A stretch of 64,000 bases of DNA from Cognatundibacterium luofuense (GCF_018139685.1 NZ_JAGSPN010000005.1:186001-250000), one strand, 5' to 3'; shown: positions 18,701-27,825, numbered from the stretch's first letter. Numbers and translations are program-made. Notes: a model not told the origin generated them from the sequence alone.

Positions 18701-18798
18701 GACTGATCAGTGCCACAGCACTGACGCTGTTCCTGCTGCCGGTTCTGTTTTCACGTTTCGGTTATGCCGGCAGTGCTGACCGTCAACATAAAGAGTGA
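15715..18798 (+). CDS. Efflux RND permease of the HME (heavy-metal/CusA-CzcA-like) family
   Basis: Proton-driven inner-membrane exporter of 1027 residues, the usual length, with the first helix at about 10-30 and two clusters of membrane helices. The helix-4 motif GMLVDAAVVVVENIE has the acidic residues of HME pumps; its D-A-A form is closer to CusA (VDAAIVMIEN) than to CzcA (VDGAVV). However, the position of the first CusA methionine is not Met here (GDIILQIEKLPS), so the copper methionine triad seems absent. Substrate is therefore uncertain: a metal ion or another solute. It overlaps the adaptor by one base and is followed after three bases by the DUF3240 gene. Confidence 0.92.
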   Translation: MLARLIAFSLAQRLLLAVLTVLLAAAGYTAFQRLPIDAFPDVSSTQVKIILKAPGMTPEEVESRIVAPVEQELLGIPKQSILRSTSKYAIADITLDFEEGTDVFWARQQVGERLSGVMKDLPASVNGGLAPITTPLGEIFMFTIEGPQSLMEKRSVLEWTIRPLLRNIPGVADVNSLGGQVRSFEVIPDPEALAARGLSLAALEAAIETNNRNDGAGRLNSGEESLLVRSDGNIRTLDDLKAIAITEKQGVAIRVGDVAEVRTGALTRYGVVTRNGQSEAVEGLVLAMRGANARDVVTQVRSRLAAVASSLPKGMEIQTFYDRGNLVERATGTVISALAEASVLVVILLYVFLGNLRSALVVTCILPLSALSTFILMHYFGLSANLMSLGGLAIAIGMLVDAAVVVVENIEASPSGEQSKGIPRLHSIYRAVREVALPVTSGISVIMIVFLPLLTLQGLEGKLFAPVAMTIIFALGASLLLSLTVIPVLASWMLRDGHHATPVIVQKMEAVYRRILLSALAHQRWWMGGAVAALVSALLIFPFLGKSFMPVLDEGDIILQIEKLPSVNLQESARIDMAVQKRILEKVPEVSAVIARAGSDELGLDPMGLNETDSFLVLKPRAEWHAKNKAELTEKLREVTADFPGVNFSFTQPIEMRTSEMLSGVRSDLAVKIYGPDPVILDQLSEQVSKLLNGVDGAQDVMRTQNEGVQYLQVEIDRIRAGRLGLSVEQIQNDLRMLVEGKQSGIVTEKAQRLPVLIRGGENLRMSPELFAQLRLPVSSGITIALSEIATLKHTDGPVKVERENASRLTVVRANVKGRDLVSFVAEAQRIVAEKVSLPAGYRISWGGQFENQQRAAQRLMVVVPVALALIFLLLFSSLQSLRQALLVLANIPFALIGGVVALGISGEYLSVPASVGFIALMGIAVLNGLVMISYFNQLKARGVAIREVVTEGAVRRFRPVMMTASITAFGLIPLLLASGPGSEIQKPLAIVVIGGLISATALTLFLLPVLFSRFGYAGSADRQHKE

Positions 18799-18801
18799 TT
18801 T

Positions 18802-19131
18802 ATGACATCTTCAATTTCTTCTGCCTCGCCGTCAGCTCTGTTGTGCTTGTCGGTACCGGTCGCCCTTGACGATGAAATCGCAGACTTTCTGCGCAGCCAT
18901 TCTGCGCTGATCAGCGGTTTTACCAGTGTCAGCGCAAATGGTATGGGACCGAACAGTATTTTCGGCAGTGTCATGGAACAGGTGCAAGGGAAAAGCCGGC
19001 GTCAGCTGTTTATGAGCGAAGCGCCGATCGCACAGATTGATAGTGTGCTGACATTACTGAACGACAATTACCGCGGTGCTGATATTCACTTCTGGGTCAC
19101 GCCGGTTTTAAAAAGCGGGAGTTTACGATGA
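18802..19131 (+). CDS. DUF3240 family protein of the RND operon
   Basis: A 109-residue soluble protein between the pump and the outer-membrane factor. Composition and placement fit DUF3240, a small PII-like ferredoxin-fold family found next to HME-RND pumps in proteobacteria. No catalytic motif is seen. A role as modulator of the pump is an inference from gene order. Its stop overlaps the next start (ATGA). Confidence 0.75.
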   Translation: MTSSISSASPSALLCLSVPVALDDEIADFLRSHSALISGFTSVSANGMGPNSIFGSVMEQVQGKSRRQLFMSEAPIAQIDSVLTLLNDNYRGADIHFWVTPVLKSGSLR

Positions 19132-20390
19132 GATTAACCAGATTTTCACAGGCATTACTGGTTTCAGTGCTGGCGATCAGCTCAGCGGGCAGTGTTGCAG
19201 AAACCATCAGCGGTAATACAGCAGAATCGCTGCTGCCGGACAGTAATCTGATCCGGCAGACACTGACGCAATTACCTGCCATGCGGACCAGCCGTTTTCA
19301 GCAGGATATCGCTGATGCGCAGGATCAGAAACTGCAAAGCGGCGGTCATGAATGGCAATTACGTCTGTCTCAGACCGAACGCAAAGAAACCGGCAACATT
19401 CGGACACGGGATCAGGAAATCAGTCTGGAACGGCCGGTGCGCTGGTTCGGTAAAACGGAGCATGACATGCGTCTCGGGGAAAAAGGCCGTGAAGTTGCCA
19501 AAATTGCCTACGCCGACAGCTGGCATGAGTCCGCCCGTACATTACTGAATGACTGGTTTGACAGCCTGCGCACACAAGCGGCTGTCACCCAGTATGAGCA
19601 GCAATTACAGCTCAGCCGTCAGCTACGGGATATTGCCGCCAAACGTGTTAAAGCAGGCGAAGCCGCCAGACTCGATCTGCAACTGGCAGAAACAGAAGTC
19701 AGCAAACTGGAAGCGCAATTACAAACTGCGGAAATGCAGCATGCGCGGCAACTGGAATTGCTGCAGTACCACTACCCCGCACTGAAATTGCCGGTAGTCC
19801 GTGAATTACCAATACCTAGCGCCGCCAGTGCCGAACACAGGATTGAGGCGATCATGGAAGATAACCATGAACTGGAACTGGCCACATTAGAAGCGGATTA
19901 CGCGAAACTGCAATTGTCCCGTACTGCAAAAGATGAAATGCCTGATCCGGTGATCGGCGTGCGCGCTGCAAGAGAACGTAACGGGCAGGATACGCTGGTT
20001 GGTTTCAGCATTGCGATTCCGCTGGGCGGCCAGTCCCGCCGTGCAGATACAGGTCAGGCCGCCGGTAAAGCGGGTATGGCACAGGCGAGGCTGGATGTTG
20101 TACGACAAAAAGTCTGGCGCGAAGCGCTGAAAGTGACTCAGCAGCGTAACCAGATGTACACAATCTGGAAAGCACTGGATCAGGCAAAGCGACAAAGCGA
20201 ACAGCAAAGTCAGCTGATGATGAAAGCTTACCAGCTTGGGGAAATTTCACTGTCTGACAGTCTGCAAATCCGCAAAACAGCACTGGAAACAGCTTTCAGT
20301 GCACAACAGGCACAACTGGATGCGCTGTTTGCAGAAGCCCGCTTTGAGCTGGATGCGCACCGGCTTTGGCCATTCGACGCACATCACTGA
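19128..20390 (+). CDS. TolC-family outer-membrane factor (CusC/CzcC-like)
   Basis: Exit duct of the tripartite pump, 420 residues, with a signal peptide ending near GSVAE (residue 25). Two repeats of long amphipathic helices, rich in Gln/Leu/Ala heptads, are visible (for example the stretch around AAKRVKAGEAARLDLQ and the matching YQLGEISLSDSLQIR in the second half), as is typical of the OEP domain. There is no lipobox cysteine. GGGAG precedes the ATG. The protein completes the operon adaptor-pump-DUF3240-duct. Confidence 0.9.
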   Translation: MRLTRFSQALLVSVLAISSAGSVAETISGNTAESLLPDSNLIRQTLTQLPAMRTSRFQQDIADAQDQKLQSGGHEWQLRLSQTERKETGNIRTRDQEISLERPVRWFGKTEHDMRLGEKGREVAKIAYADSWHESARTLLNDWFDSLRTQAAVTQYEQQLQLSRQLRDIAAKRVKAGEAARLDLQLAETEVSKLEAQLQTAEMQHARQLELLQYHYPALKLPVVRELPIPSAASAEHRIEAIMEDNHELELATLEADYAKLQLSRTAKDEMPDPVIGVRAARERNGQDTLVGFSIAIPLGGQSRRADTGQAAGKAGMAQARLDVVRQKVWREALKVTQQRNQMYTIWKALDQAKRQSEQQSQLMMKAYQLGEISLSDSLQIRKTALETAFSAQQAQLDALFAEARFELDAHRLWPFDAHH

Positions 20391-20403
20391 GTATGAGAAA
20401 AAT

Positions 20404-20432
20404 CCGGCGCAAATTTAACTGGTTTGCGCCGG
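20404..20432 (-). terminator. Intrinsic terminator containing the stop codon of the EAL regulator
   Basis: Stem CCGGCGCAAA (20404-20413) against TTTGCGCCGG (20423-20432), followed on the minus strand by TTTTT. The stop of the minus-strand gene lies in the loop. It can also stop readthrough from the RND operon. Confidence 0.75.
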
Positions 20433-22667
20433 CATCAGTAATGCAAAGGCCTCTGACACTTTCAGTGGCGGATAATAAATATACCCCTGGATCTGATCCA
20501 CGCCGAGCGGGCGTATGCGCGCCAGCTGCGCTTCCGTTTCCACACCTTCAATCACTGTTTCCATGTGCAATCCCTGCACGATATGAATAATCCCCTTCAG
20601 TAACTGGTAGGCATGCTCGTTGTCAGAAATTTCTGAGACAAAGGTCCGATCAATTTTGATTACCTGCAGCGGTAATCGCAGTAAATAACTCAGCGAAGAA
20701 AACCCCGCCCCGAAATCATCGAGCACCATAACGAATCCGAGCTCGCGTAATTCCCGCAGGCGTACAATCGACTGATCTGAATGAATCAGCGCATTCTCAG
20801 TCACTTCTATCTGTATCCGGGAAGTTTCCAGCTGATGCCGCTGAAAGATCTGATAAAAATCACCGACAAAGCTGTCGTGGTTCAGTGAATTCGCTGAAAT
20901 ATTCAGGGACACCGGGGCAGTCATCTGAGGTGCAGCTTTCAGGATTTCGCAAAGCCTTTCAGCCACGTATAAATCCAGATCATAATTCAGCCCTGATTTT
21001 TCGACGGTGGGAATGAATGCCGTCGGCGGGATCATGCCGTGTACCGGATGCTGCCAGCGTATCAGTGCCTCAAACCCACAAACTTCAGTTGACTGCATAT
21101 CGACTTTGGGCTGCAGCATCAGATAAAGCTCTTTCTGCTCCAGCGCTATCCGCAGACTGTTGAGCAAATTCATCCGGTTTCTGGATTCCTGTTCAAACTG
21201 CTCGCGGAAAACTTCACCCGACCCGCGTTTTTGTTCCTTCGCTACCTTTAACGCAATCTCTGCCTGTCGTAACAGTAATTCCGGTGAAATATCATCATTT
21301 CCGCCTGTCGTACTGGCCTCACCCGCTGTCATGCTGATTCGAATCGACTGGCCATCTACCCAGACTGGTTTGGAGCTGCGGAGAGCCACGTCATGCGGCC
21401 CAAGATGCGTATCTTTCAGGCAAACCGCAAACACATCAGCATGCAGGCGCGCGATTGCCACTGCCTGTTCAAAATAACTACTGAGCATCTCTCCGGTCTT
21501 CTTCAGTAACTGATTGCCGAATTCATAGCCCAGCGACTCAACAATATGATGAAAATAATCCAGATCCAGCACAAATACAGACCACCGTGCATGATTGCCA
21601 TCCGTCAGCATACTGCGGCTGATCTGATCAATCAGCCCAAGCCGGTTTAACAATCCGCTGACCTGATCTTCATAGGCTGCCGTATTCAGATAACTGAAAA
21701 ATTTTGCATTCTCCAGACCCAGTGCAATATTCATACAAAACAATTGCAACAGTTCCTGATCAGCATCTTCAAAACTGACGGATTCTTCGGAAACAATAAC
21801 CCCTTCCCAACCGGAAGGAGTTGTTAAATACAATGCGGCATTACCATCACGATAACAGTGGTTTTTCTTTTCCAGCGCTTCTGCAACAAATCCCGCGATT
21901 GGTAAGCGACCTTCCAGCTGACGTAAATCTGTACCGATATACTGTTGATACTGAGTATCCGCTGCCACCACAATGTAACCACCGTTACCGGACTGAATCG
22001 CGTAGGGCCCGCGCAATGGCTTTTGTGATACGCAAAACAGGCTGCGCGAACTCAGTTCAAACAATGCTTCAATCTGCTTCAGTACACCGCGTGAAAAATC
22101 AATCACCGATCTTTCCTGCAACATCGAAGCGGATGCGTGAATAATATTCCGCAAGCCCTGCCTGCTTTGCTCAATCGACTGTAATTGCTGAAAACTGCGA
22201 ATCGCCGTGGCAATGGATGTAAATAATTTATTTCTGGTTAACTCACTTTTAGTCTTGTAGGCATTGATCTCATACCGGATGATGACCTGCTCTTCCGGTG
22301 CATATCCTGCCTGACCTGTGCGCAAGATGATCTGTACATGGGAATTCCTGAGTTCATTACGAATCCGGTCTACCAGGCAGAGTCCGGCATCGTGTGTTTC
22401 CATCACTACATCCAGTAAAACAAGGCAGGTATCGGGATGGTCCTGTAGCAGCGTATAACCTTCAGCCGCAGAATAAGCACTGAGAAAAATCAGCGGGCGT
22501 CCGTAAACCTCCACGCCTTTCATCGCCATTTTTGTAACCTGATGCACATCAGCTTCATCATCAATAATGGCAACCTTCCATGGCTGCAGCTTTTGTTGCA
22601 CCGATTTCCCGGAAACATTACCGGCCACATCATCTTCGGAAAAAATCTGAATAAACTCTTCATTCAT
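20415..22667 (-). CDS. Response regulator with DUF3369, degenerate GGDEF and active EAL domain
   Basis: Phosphorylation-controlled c-di-GMP phosphodiesterase, 750 residues. A receiver domain (about 30-150) has an intact acidic pair (IIDDE), phospho-acceptor (LVLLDVVME), Thr (LRTGQAG) and Lys (NAYKTK). A DUF3369 region (about 150-310) follows, then a GGDEF fold (about 325-480) whose signature is replaced by LHADVF and so is catalytically dead. The EAL domain (about 495-740) keeps EALIRW, the ENAL glutamate, DDFGAGFSSL, IKIDRTFV, VIEGVET and QIQGY. It overlaps the kinase gene at 22660 by 8 bases, so the kinase is its likely phosphodonor. Confidence 0.95.
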   Translation of the reverse strand: MNEEFIQIFSEDDVAGNVSGKSVQQKLQPWKVAIIDDEADVHQVTKMAMKGVEVYGRPLIFLSAYSAAEGYTLLQDHPDTCLVLLDVVMETHDAGLCLVDRIRNELRNSHVQIILRTGQAGYAPEEQVIIRYEINAYKTKSELTRNKLFTSIATAIRSFQQLQSIEQSRQGLRNIIHASASMLQERSVIDFSRGVLKQIEALFELSSRSLFCVSQKPLRGPYAIQSGNGGYIVVAADTQYQQYIGTDLRQLEGRLPIAGFVAEALEKKNHCYRDGNAALYLTTPSGWEGVIVSEESVSFEDADQELLQLFCMNIALGLENAKFFSYLNTAAYEDQVSGLLNRLGLIDQISRSMLTDGNHARWSVFVLDLDYFHHIVESLGYEFGNQLLKKTGEMLSSYFEQAVAIARLHADVFAVCLKDTHLGPHDVALRSSKPVWVDGQSIRISMTAGEASTTGGNDDISPELLLRQAEIALKVAKEQKRGSGEVFREQFEQESRNRMNLLNSLRIALEQKELYLMLQPKVDMQSTEVCGFEALIRWQHPVHGMIPPTAFIPTVEKSGLNYDLDLYVAERLCEILKAAPQMTAPVSLNISANSLNHDSFVGDFYQIFQRHQLETSRIQIEVTENALIHSDQSIVRLRELRELGFVMVLDDFGAGFSSLSYLLRLPLQVIKIDRTFVSEISDNEHAYQLLKGIIHIVQGLHMETVIEGVETEAQLARIRPLGVDQIQGYIYYPPLKVSEAFALLMPAQTS

Positions 22668-24540
22668 GTGTTTTCTCCTTTTCAGGAACGGTTACCGGCA
22701 GGATCAGATGAAAACATGCGCCTTCGCCCGGCTCACTATCGACAGTAATTTCGCCACCTAAAATGCCGGTAACAATGTTATAAACAATATTCAACCCCAG
22801 TCCTGAACCACCCTGCCCCAGTTTTGTTGTAAAAAAGGGTTCAAAAATACGGGACAGATTTTTTGCCGGAATCCCTGCACCGTTATCACTGAAACTCAGC
22901 AAGACCCGTTGTTCCTCCTGAATCGCAGAAATAGTGATAGAACCTGTTTGCTCTTCGGTAAATGCGTGCAATAAAGTGTTGTTGACCAGATTTGAAATCA
23001 CCTGACCAAACGGCCCCGGATAGCTGTCCAGGAAAATTGTCTCCGGAATCAGTACCTGAATATCGATAGCTCTGCGCTTTGTCATGTGATGCAAGGTTTG
23101 CAGAATACCCTGAACAGTTTGCTGCAAATTAAATAAGCGCCGCTCTTCACTCGCCTGATCAACAGCAACCTGTTTAAAACTCTGAATCAGATGCGCTGCC
23201 CTGTGCAAGGCAGTCTGCATGACTTGCAAACCTTCTTCTGAATCACGCTGAAACTCTTCCACATAAGTACGCCGTAATTGTCCTGCCTGCATCTGACGGA
23301 AAAAATCGCGCAAATGATCTGAGAACGTCGTTCCCATCGTCAGCGCAATTCCCAGCGGCGTATTAATTTCATGAGCAACACCTGCAACCAGCGAACCCAG
23401 CGATGCGAGCTTTTCACTTTGCACCAACTGACTTTGAGCCTCTTTCAAAGCCTCAAGCGCATCCTCGAGTTTTTTCTTTTCCTGCATTAAAACCTGCTGA
23501 TGCGCACGGTCTTTTTCCTGCATTTCATCCAGTTGCGCAAGATCATTCTGGAATTCGCGCAGACTGGCAAATACCTTACCGATTTCATCACTTTCAAATT
23601 CGAAAATCAAATCGCGCCGTCCCTGCCGGAGAAGTTCAACATCCGCCTTCAACTGGCGCAGAGGAAAACTGATACTGTGCGCGATACGTCGCAATACCAT
23701 GGCTGAAAGTAAGATCAGTAAGGCAGAACAGCACAGAATGATCGTCACACGCTGCACGTAGCGAAATGCAGTGAAATCTGACACTAAAACCGATAATGCC
23801 TGAAAGTCCTGCTCCATTTCGTGCGCAGCTTTACGCAATAAGTAGTGCGTGCCTTCATTTTCTGAATAGCCCATCAGGCTACTGATACGCACAACATTCT
23901 GAAAATGATCCCGGTATTCACGAAACATCTGTTGATGTGACGCAGGCAACCCGGGCTGCATTTCCGTAGCCAACCGTTCAAATTCATGTAACAGGTCATC
24001 CTGAGGATCAAACAAAAACAGTTGATGTAGACTTTGCAAACGCACCAACCCTGTTTTGAAATTTCGCTTATCTTCAGCAAGATCGCTGATCATACGGATA
24101 GAAAGCCTGTTCAGCTCATCGGAGAGACCTTCGTTTTTATAGATGCCTAATTGCCTGCGATATTCAACATATTCGAGAAAATTCACCCGATAGGTCAGCA
24201 TTGCCTGCTGCAACATTGGCATTTTCTGGCTGTGAAATCCGGCGCGTTCCAGCACGCTAAACCACTGATCAATTTTGTTTGATAAGGCTTCACTGCGCGC
24301 CTCAAATTTCTGCAGATATTCCGGTTTAAGACGGGCAATAAAATCCTTCTCATCACGCCGCAGATTCAGCAACTGAATTTCAGATTCCGTCATGCCCATA
24401 CTCATCTGATGATCTTCCAGATAAGAAGCATGCTCATACAGCAAAAGTGCCAGCAATATTCCGATAACCGCAGCAAAATACGCGGCCAGAAATGCCATGC
24501 GCTGACGAACTGAAAAATGGCGAATCCTTGAAATCGGCAT
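22660..24540 (-). CDS. Sensor histidine kinase with large helical periplasmic domain
   Basis: A 626-residue kinase. A membrane helix (about 18-38) is followed by an all-helical periplasmic region of about 240 residues of the helical-bimodular (HBM) kind, a second helix (about 270-292), a HAMP domain, a coiled coil rich in Glu/Lys/Gln, then the H-box (VAGVAHEINTPLGIALTM) and an ATPase domain with NLVNNTLLHAF, DNGAGIP and GGSGLGLNIVYNIV. The chosen ATG at 24540 has GGAG seven bases upstream. It is translated just before, and overlaps, the EAL regulator, so signal perception probably lowers or raises c-di-GMP breakdown. Confidence 0.92.
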   Translation of the reverse strand: MPISRIRHFSVRQRMAFLAAYFAAVIGILLALLLYEHASYLEDHQMSMGMTESEIQLLNLRRDEKDFIARLKPEYLQKFEARSEALSNKIDQWFSVLERAGFHSQKMPMLQQAMLTYRVNFLEYVEYRRQLGIYKNEGLSDELNRLSIRMISDLAEDKRNFKTGLVRLQSLHQLFLFDPQDDLLHEFERLATEMQPGLPASHQQMFREYRDHFQNVVRISSLMGYSENEGTHYLLRKAAHEMEQDFQALSVLVSDFTAFRYVQRVTIILCCSALLILLSAMVLRRIAHSISFPLRQLKADVELLRQGRRDLIFEFESDEIGKVFASLREFQNDLAQLDEMQEKDRAHQQVLMQEKKKLEDALEALKEAQSQLVQSEKLASLGSLVAGVAHEINTPLGIALTMGTTFSDHLRDFFRQMQAGQLRRTYVEEFQRDSEEGLQVMQTALHRAAHLIQSFKQVAVDQASEERRLFNLQQTVQGILQTLHHMTKRRAIDIQVLIPETIFLDSYPGPFGQVISNLVNNTLLHAFTEEQTGSITISAIQEEQRVLLSFSDNGAGIPAKNLSRIFEPFFTTKLGQGGSGLGLNIVYNIVTGILGGEITVDSEPGEGACFHLILPVTVPEKEKTHE

Positions 24541-24750
24541 TAGCACTCCGCAAACAAACATCATTCGTACAGGTCACCAAATTATTGGCGACACGACCGT
24601 TTTTGTTGCCGCTATCCGCAGCGATTACGAGTAGTAAATCTTCTGCAGTTTCAGAATAGTGCAAACACAGTATGACCGGAAGACATCTGCTATGAATGCA
24701 TGCAAGTGAGTCACATCACTACAACGGATGATGTACATATACACAACAAA

Positions 24751-24777
24751 AAAACCCGCCTGAAAAAGGCGGGTTTT
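24751..24777 (-). terminator. Intrinsic terminator after the binding-protein gene
   Basis: 11-bp stem AAAACCCGCCT/AGGCGGGTTTT with a T run on the minus strand. It separates the binding-protein transcript from the kinase/regulator operon downstream. Confidence 0.85.
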
Positions 24778-24794
24778 GATCAGGACACACCGGA

Positions 24795-25901
24795 TCAGTG
24801 TCCCCAGATACGCTTGTATGTAGCTTTATAATCGTTAGACGGATCAAATGTCAGGCGATTACCGCCATCGTAAGAAATGTTTTGTGATGTGGTCAGATGT
24901 GGCTGAGCGTGGTAGCCACTTGGCTGCTGATTATTGAATGCGCGATTCAGTTCATCCACCAGTTGCCAGGCGTGCAGCGCCAGAGGTTCTGGAACCGTAC
25001 CAACCTGAACTGCACCAGCTTTAATCCGCTTATACGCATTTGCAGAACCATCTCCTGCAGAAACACCGGAAACTTTATTTTGTCCGAACACAGCAGCAAT
25101 TTGCGGATTTTCGAGGAAATCAAAATAGAAGTCGTTGACAGCGATAACATGAGTCCACTTGCTCCCGTGTTTTTTCGCCGCATTTTCGATGGTTTGTCTG
25201 ACACGTGCCGGAGAATCGAACAATGGCACGTCTTCCACACTCAACAAACGACAGCTCTCACACTGCTTGATAACTTCTGTGATTCCGGCTGCACGCTGAG
25301 CGAGGTAAGGATTGGTATTATCGGTCAGTACAACAATACCGGCTTTGCCATTAGAGTCCGCAATAGTTGCCATTGCAGCGATCTGTCCGGCTTCTTTTGG
25401 CTGTGTTCCGATATTAGTGAATAAGCCATCAGACGCGCCTGTTTTGCCGGAGGCATGCCAGCCAACGACAGGGATATGTGCATCCACTGCTAATGGCAAA
25501 CCTTTTGCCTGAGTCGCCACGTCAACGCCGACCAGAACAATACCGTTCGCTTTCATATCGATGGCTTGTTTAATCAGGCCGGCACCGGTACTGCAATTAC
25601 CACGGCAATCAATGAACAGTACTTCCCATGCACCGGCGGCACCAGCCTCACGCATATTATTCAGAATAGCAAGAACGCCTGCATCGCGCAGATCCTGGGC
25701 GATCAGCACAATTTTTTTTCCCTTTACCAGCCGCGGACCATCAACCGGCCCGTCCCACTTATTTTTCAGCGAAGCAGCTCGCGCAGTTTTTGCATTCGCA
25801 CGACTGAGAAACTGCATCGGATTTTCCTGTGCTGCAGCATCTGCAATCATCGATACCGCTACAAACATCAAGGTCAGGCACTTACTGGTGAAAGCACTCA
25901 T
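24795..25901 (-). CDS. Periplasmic sugar-type substrate-binding protein (Peripla_BP_4/RbsB-like)
   Basis: A 368-residue secreted binding protein: signal peptide ending near DAAAQE (residue 25), then two alpha/beta lobes. Recognisable parts are KKIVLIAQDLRDAGV at the start of lobe one, IKQAIDMKANGIVLVGVD, and KAGIVVLTDNTNPYLAQRAAG in lobe two. The fold class binds pentoses, autoinducer-2 or similar small molecules. No ABC transporter genes are next to it; instead a sensor kinase and an EAL regulator follow on the same strand. It may therefore be a sensory partner rather than a transport component; this is inference. Confidence 0.88.
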   Translation of the reverse strand: MSAFTSKCLTLMFVAVSMIADAAAQENPMQFLSRANAKTARAASLKNKWDGPVDGPRLVKGKKIVLIAQDLRDAGVLAILNNMREAGAAGAWEVLFIDCRGNCSTGAGLIKQAIDMKANGIVLVGVDVATQAKGLPLAVDAHIPVVGWHASGKTGASDGLFTNIGTQPKEAGQIAAMATIADSNGKAGIVVLTDNTNPYLAQRAAGITEVIKQCESCRLLSVEDVPLFDSPARVRQTIENAAKKHGSKWTHVIAVNDFYFDFLENPQIAAVFGQNKVSGVSAGDGSANAYKRIKAGAVQVGTVPEPLALHAWQLVDELNRAFNNQQPSGYHAQPHLTTSQNISYDGGNRLTFDPSNDYKATYKRIWGH

Positions 25902-26170
25902 GATACTGGCTGGTAAAGTTTATGTGAGCTGCACGGAAATGTTCCGGCAGGCATATTTTTATGTCCGGCGCTGCGTTAAAGTTCAGCAACCGGGTGGTCA
26001 GCAAAGAGTATTCAGAATTACCTCTGGTGTAAACATACTTTCCTTTGTTACGCGGTATAACAAAATAAAACCGGCGAAAAATGCAGCTTTTTTGCCAAAA
26101 TAACGACAAATAACCACATTTTTCACCGGAAAGGTGCATAGCAGATCAGCAAGCGGATCGCTGAAGAGTA

Positions 26171-27688
26171 TTAAGAACGGGATTTTGTTACATCTTCCTC
26201 TATCATTTGCATAAAATTCTTCGCCGACCACTCCAGTTTCCCGAACAGAATATGAGGCTGGTACGCAATTCCGTTTCCACGCGGGCGATTCAGATACACT
26301 TTATTCGGTATTACGGTCACACCAAAGCCGGATGGTAATGGAACGGTTCTGACTTCCATGTAAGTGGAATCTGCACCGGTCGGCGCGCCAATGAAACGCA
26401 CACGGTCGAATAACTGGAAAATATCCAGCGCATCCAGACAGGCACTGACACAACGCGACGGCACAATCACATACACCGGTGCCGACAACGCTGCCGGGTC
26501 AGTTGCGGTGTCTGCTCTGGCTTCACGCATGTTCATAGCCACCGGTGCAGGAATCGCTTTAAAAAACGGTTCACCGGCTTGTTGAGCGATACGCATCTGG
26601 GCCGCCACTTTTTCCAGCATGTCTGCAACCGGAAGCTGCCCTTCTTTATGCAGCACTCCCACCAGATTCTCGAGATAAGCAACATTCCCTTCGCTGGCAC
26701 GCCACCAAACTTGCGTGTCTGCGAAATACGCTTTCGTTCTGCGGTTTACCCTGTCGTCACCCCATAATGCTTTTGCCAGATCACGACTCCAGCCGGAAGA
26801 TCCGCCTCTGTTATGCCGGAGGTCAATCACAATCGCTGTGGCTTTCTGCAAGTCCTGACGCTTATCCCTGATCTCCTGATACATTTTCCGGTAAGCTTCC
26901 CGTTCACTTTCATCCGGGCTGAATGTTTGCGCTGCAATCCAGTACCACCCGGCTTTCGGCGAAGTGATCCCTACCGGCAGCCGCTCACCATCCGAAGCAC
27001 GACGCTCCCATTCTTTACCCTGTGCGCTGATTCTGGTCCAGCGCAGCGTATGTGCCCAGCGCTTTCCGTCAAGCTCAAGCTCGCACTTTCCGGGTAACTG
27101 AATAAACGGATTACCGTTATCACGCATCAGCTTTTCTGCGTGCGTCCACCAGTCGCCCTGATTTTCTTCATGTCCTGCAAACGGGAAAACATTCGATTGC
27201 AGCCAGGTGCTGACAGGTTTTCCGTCACAGGCTGTCAGTACCGCACCCGCCGGCACTTCTGCCAGCTCAGAAGCGTAGACCATCATTTTGTCAGCACGCC
27301 AGACTGCGTGAAACCCAGGCCATTTCTGCGCATATACACTGTCTGCAGGCAACGTGACCCGGACACCGGCATGTCCGTCATGAATCAGATTATTAAAAAT
27401 CTGCAGCGCTGCACGATAGCCGCCGGCATCTGTTACCGACGCTGCATAGTGCAGACTGCGTTCCTTTGCCTGAATCAGGCGCGCAAAAAAAGCCGGATTT
27501 TGCGGATCAACCATGCCAGGATGATTGTTTTTAGTTTCAAGATACGCAGATTCGATATCATTGCGGGCAGTCTGTTGCCACACCTCTGGCGTATCCGGTA
27601 AAGGCGGAGCTGAATCTGCGAATGCAGACAAAGAGAAAATGGTGCTACTCAGCAGCACCATTGACAGACGGGTCACGATTGTTTTCAT
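26171..27688 (-). CDS. Secreted S41-family (C-terminal processing-like) peptidase
   Basis: A 505-residue protein with a signal peptide (cleavage near SLSAFADS, residue 25). The S41 fold is indicated by the segment ATAIVIDLRHNRGGSSGWS, the family's beta-strand and Gly-rich turn, and by a Ser-rich active-site region VIVPSRCVSACLDALDIF where the nucleophile is expected. A PDZ-like segment (about 140-180) precedes it. Substrate is unknown. Downstream the gap to 25901 (about 270 bases) shows only weak short inverted repeats. Confidence 0.82.
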   Translation of the reverse strand: MKTIVTRLSMVLLSSTIFSLSAFADSAPPLPDTPEVWQQTARNDIESAYLETKNNHPGMVDPQNPAFFARLIQAKERSLHYAASVTDAGGYRAALQIFNNLIHDGHAGVRVTLPADSVYAQKWPGFHAVWRADKMMVYASELAEVPAGAVLTACDGKPVSTWLQSNVFPFAGHEENQGDWWTHAEKLMRDNGNPFIQLPGKCELELDGKRWAHTLRWTRISAQGKEWERRASDGERLPVGITSPKAGWYWIAAQTFSPDESEREAYRKMYQEIRDKRQDLQKATAIVIDLRHNRGGSSGWSRDLAKALWGDDRVNRRTKAYFADTQVWWRASEGNVAYLENLVGVLHKEGQLPVADMLEKVAAQMRIAQQAGEPFFKAIPAPVAMNMREARADTATDPAALSAPVYVIVPSRCVSACLDALDIFQLFDRVRFIGAPTGADSTYMEVRTVPLPSGFGVTVIPNKVYLNRPRGNGIAYQPHILFGKLEWSAKNFMQMIEEDVTKSRS

Positions 27689-27825
27689 TATTCTCGGTTA
27701 TGGCAATCTGATATATTTTATTAAAATAATTATTGAGCAAATAATTCATTGTTAATTTTATCGCTTTATGCGTAACGTTTAAAGCGAACAAAAATTTCCT
27801 TACCGCTCTCTCTTCAACACCGGAA

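Noticed and set aside
20415-22667. A bifunctional cyclase-phosphodiesterase
   Set aside because: The GGDEF signature is replaced by a sequence without the catalytic residues; only the EAL domain is complete.
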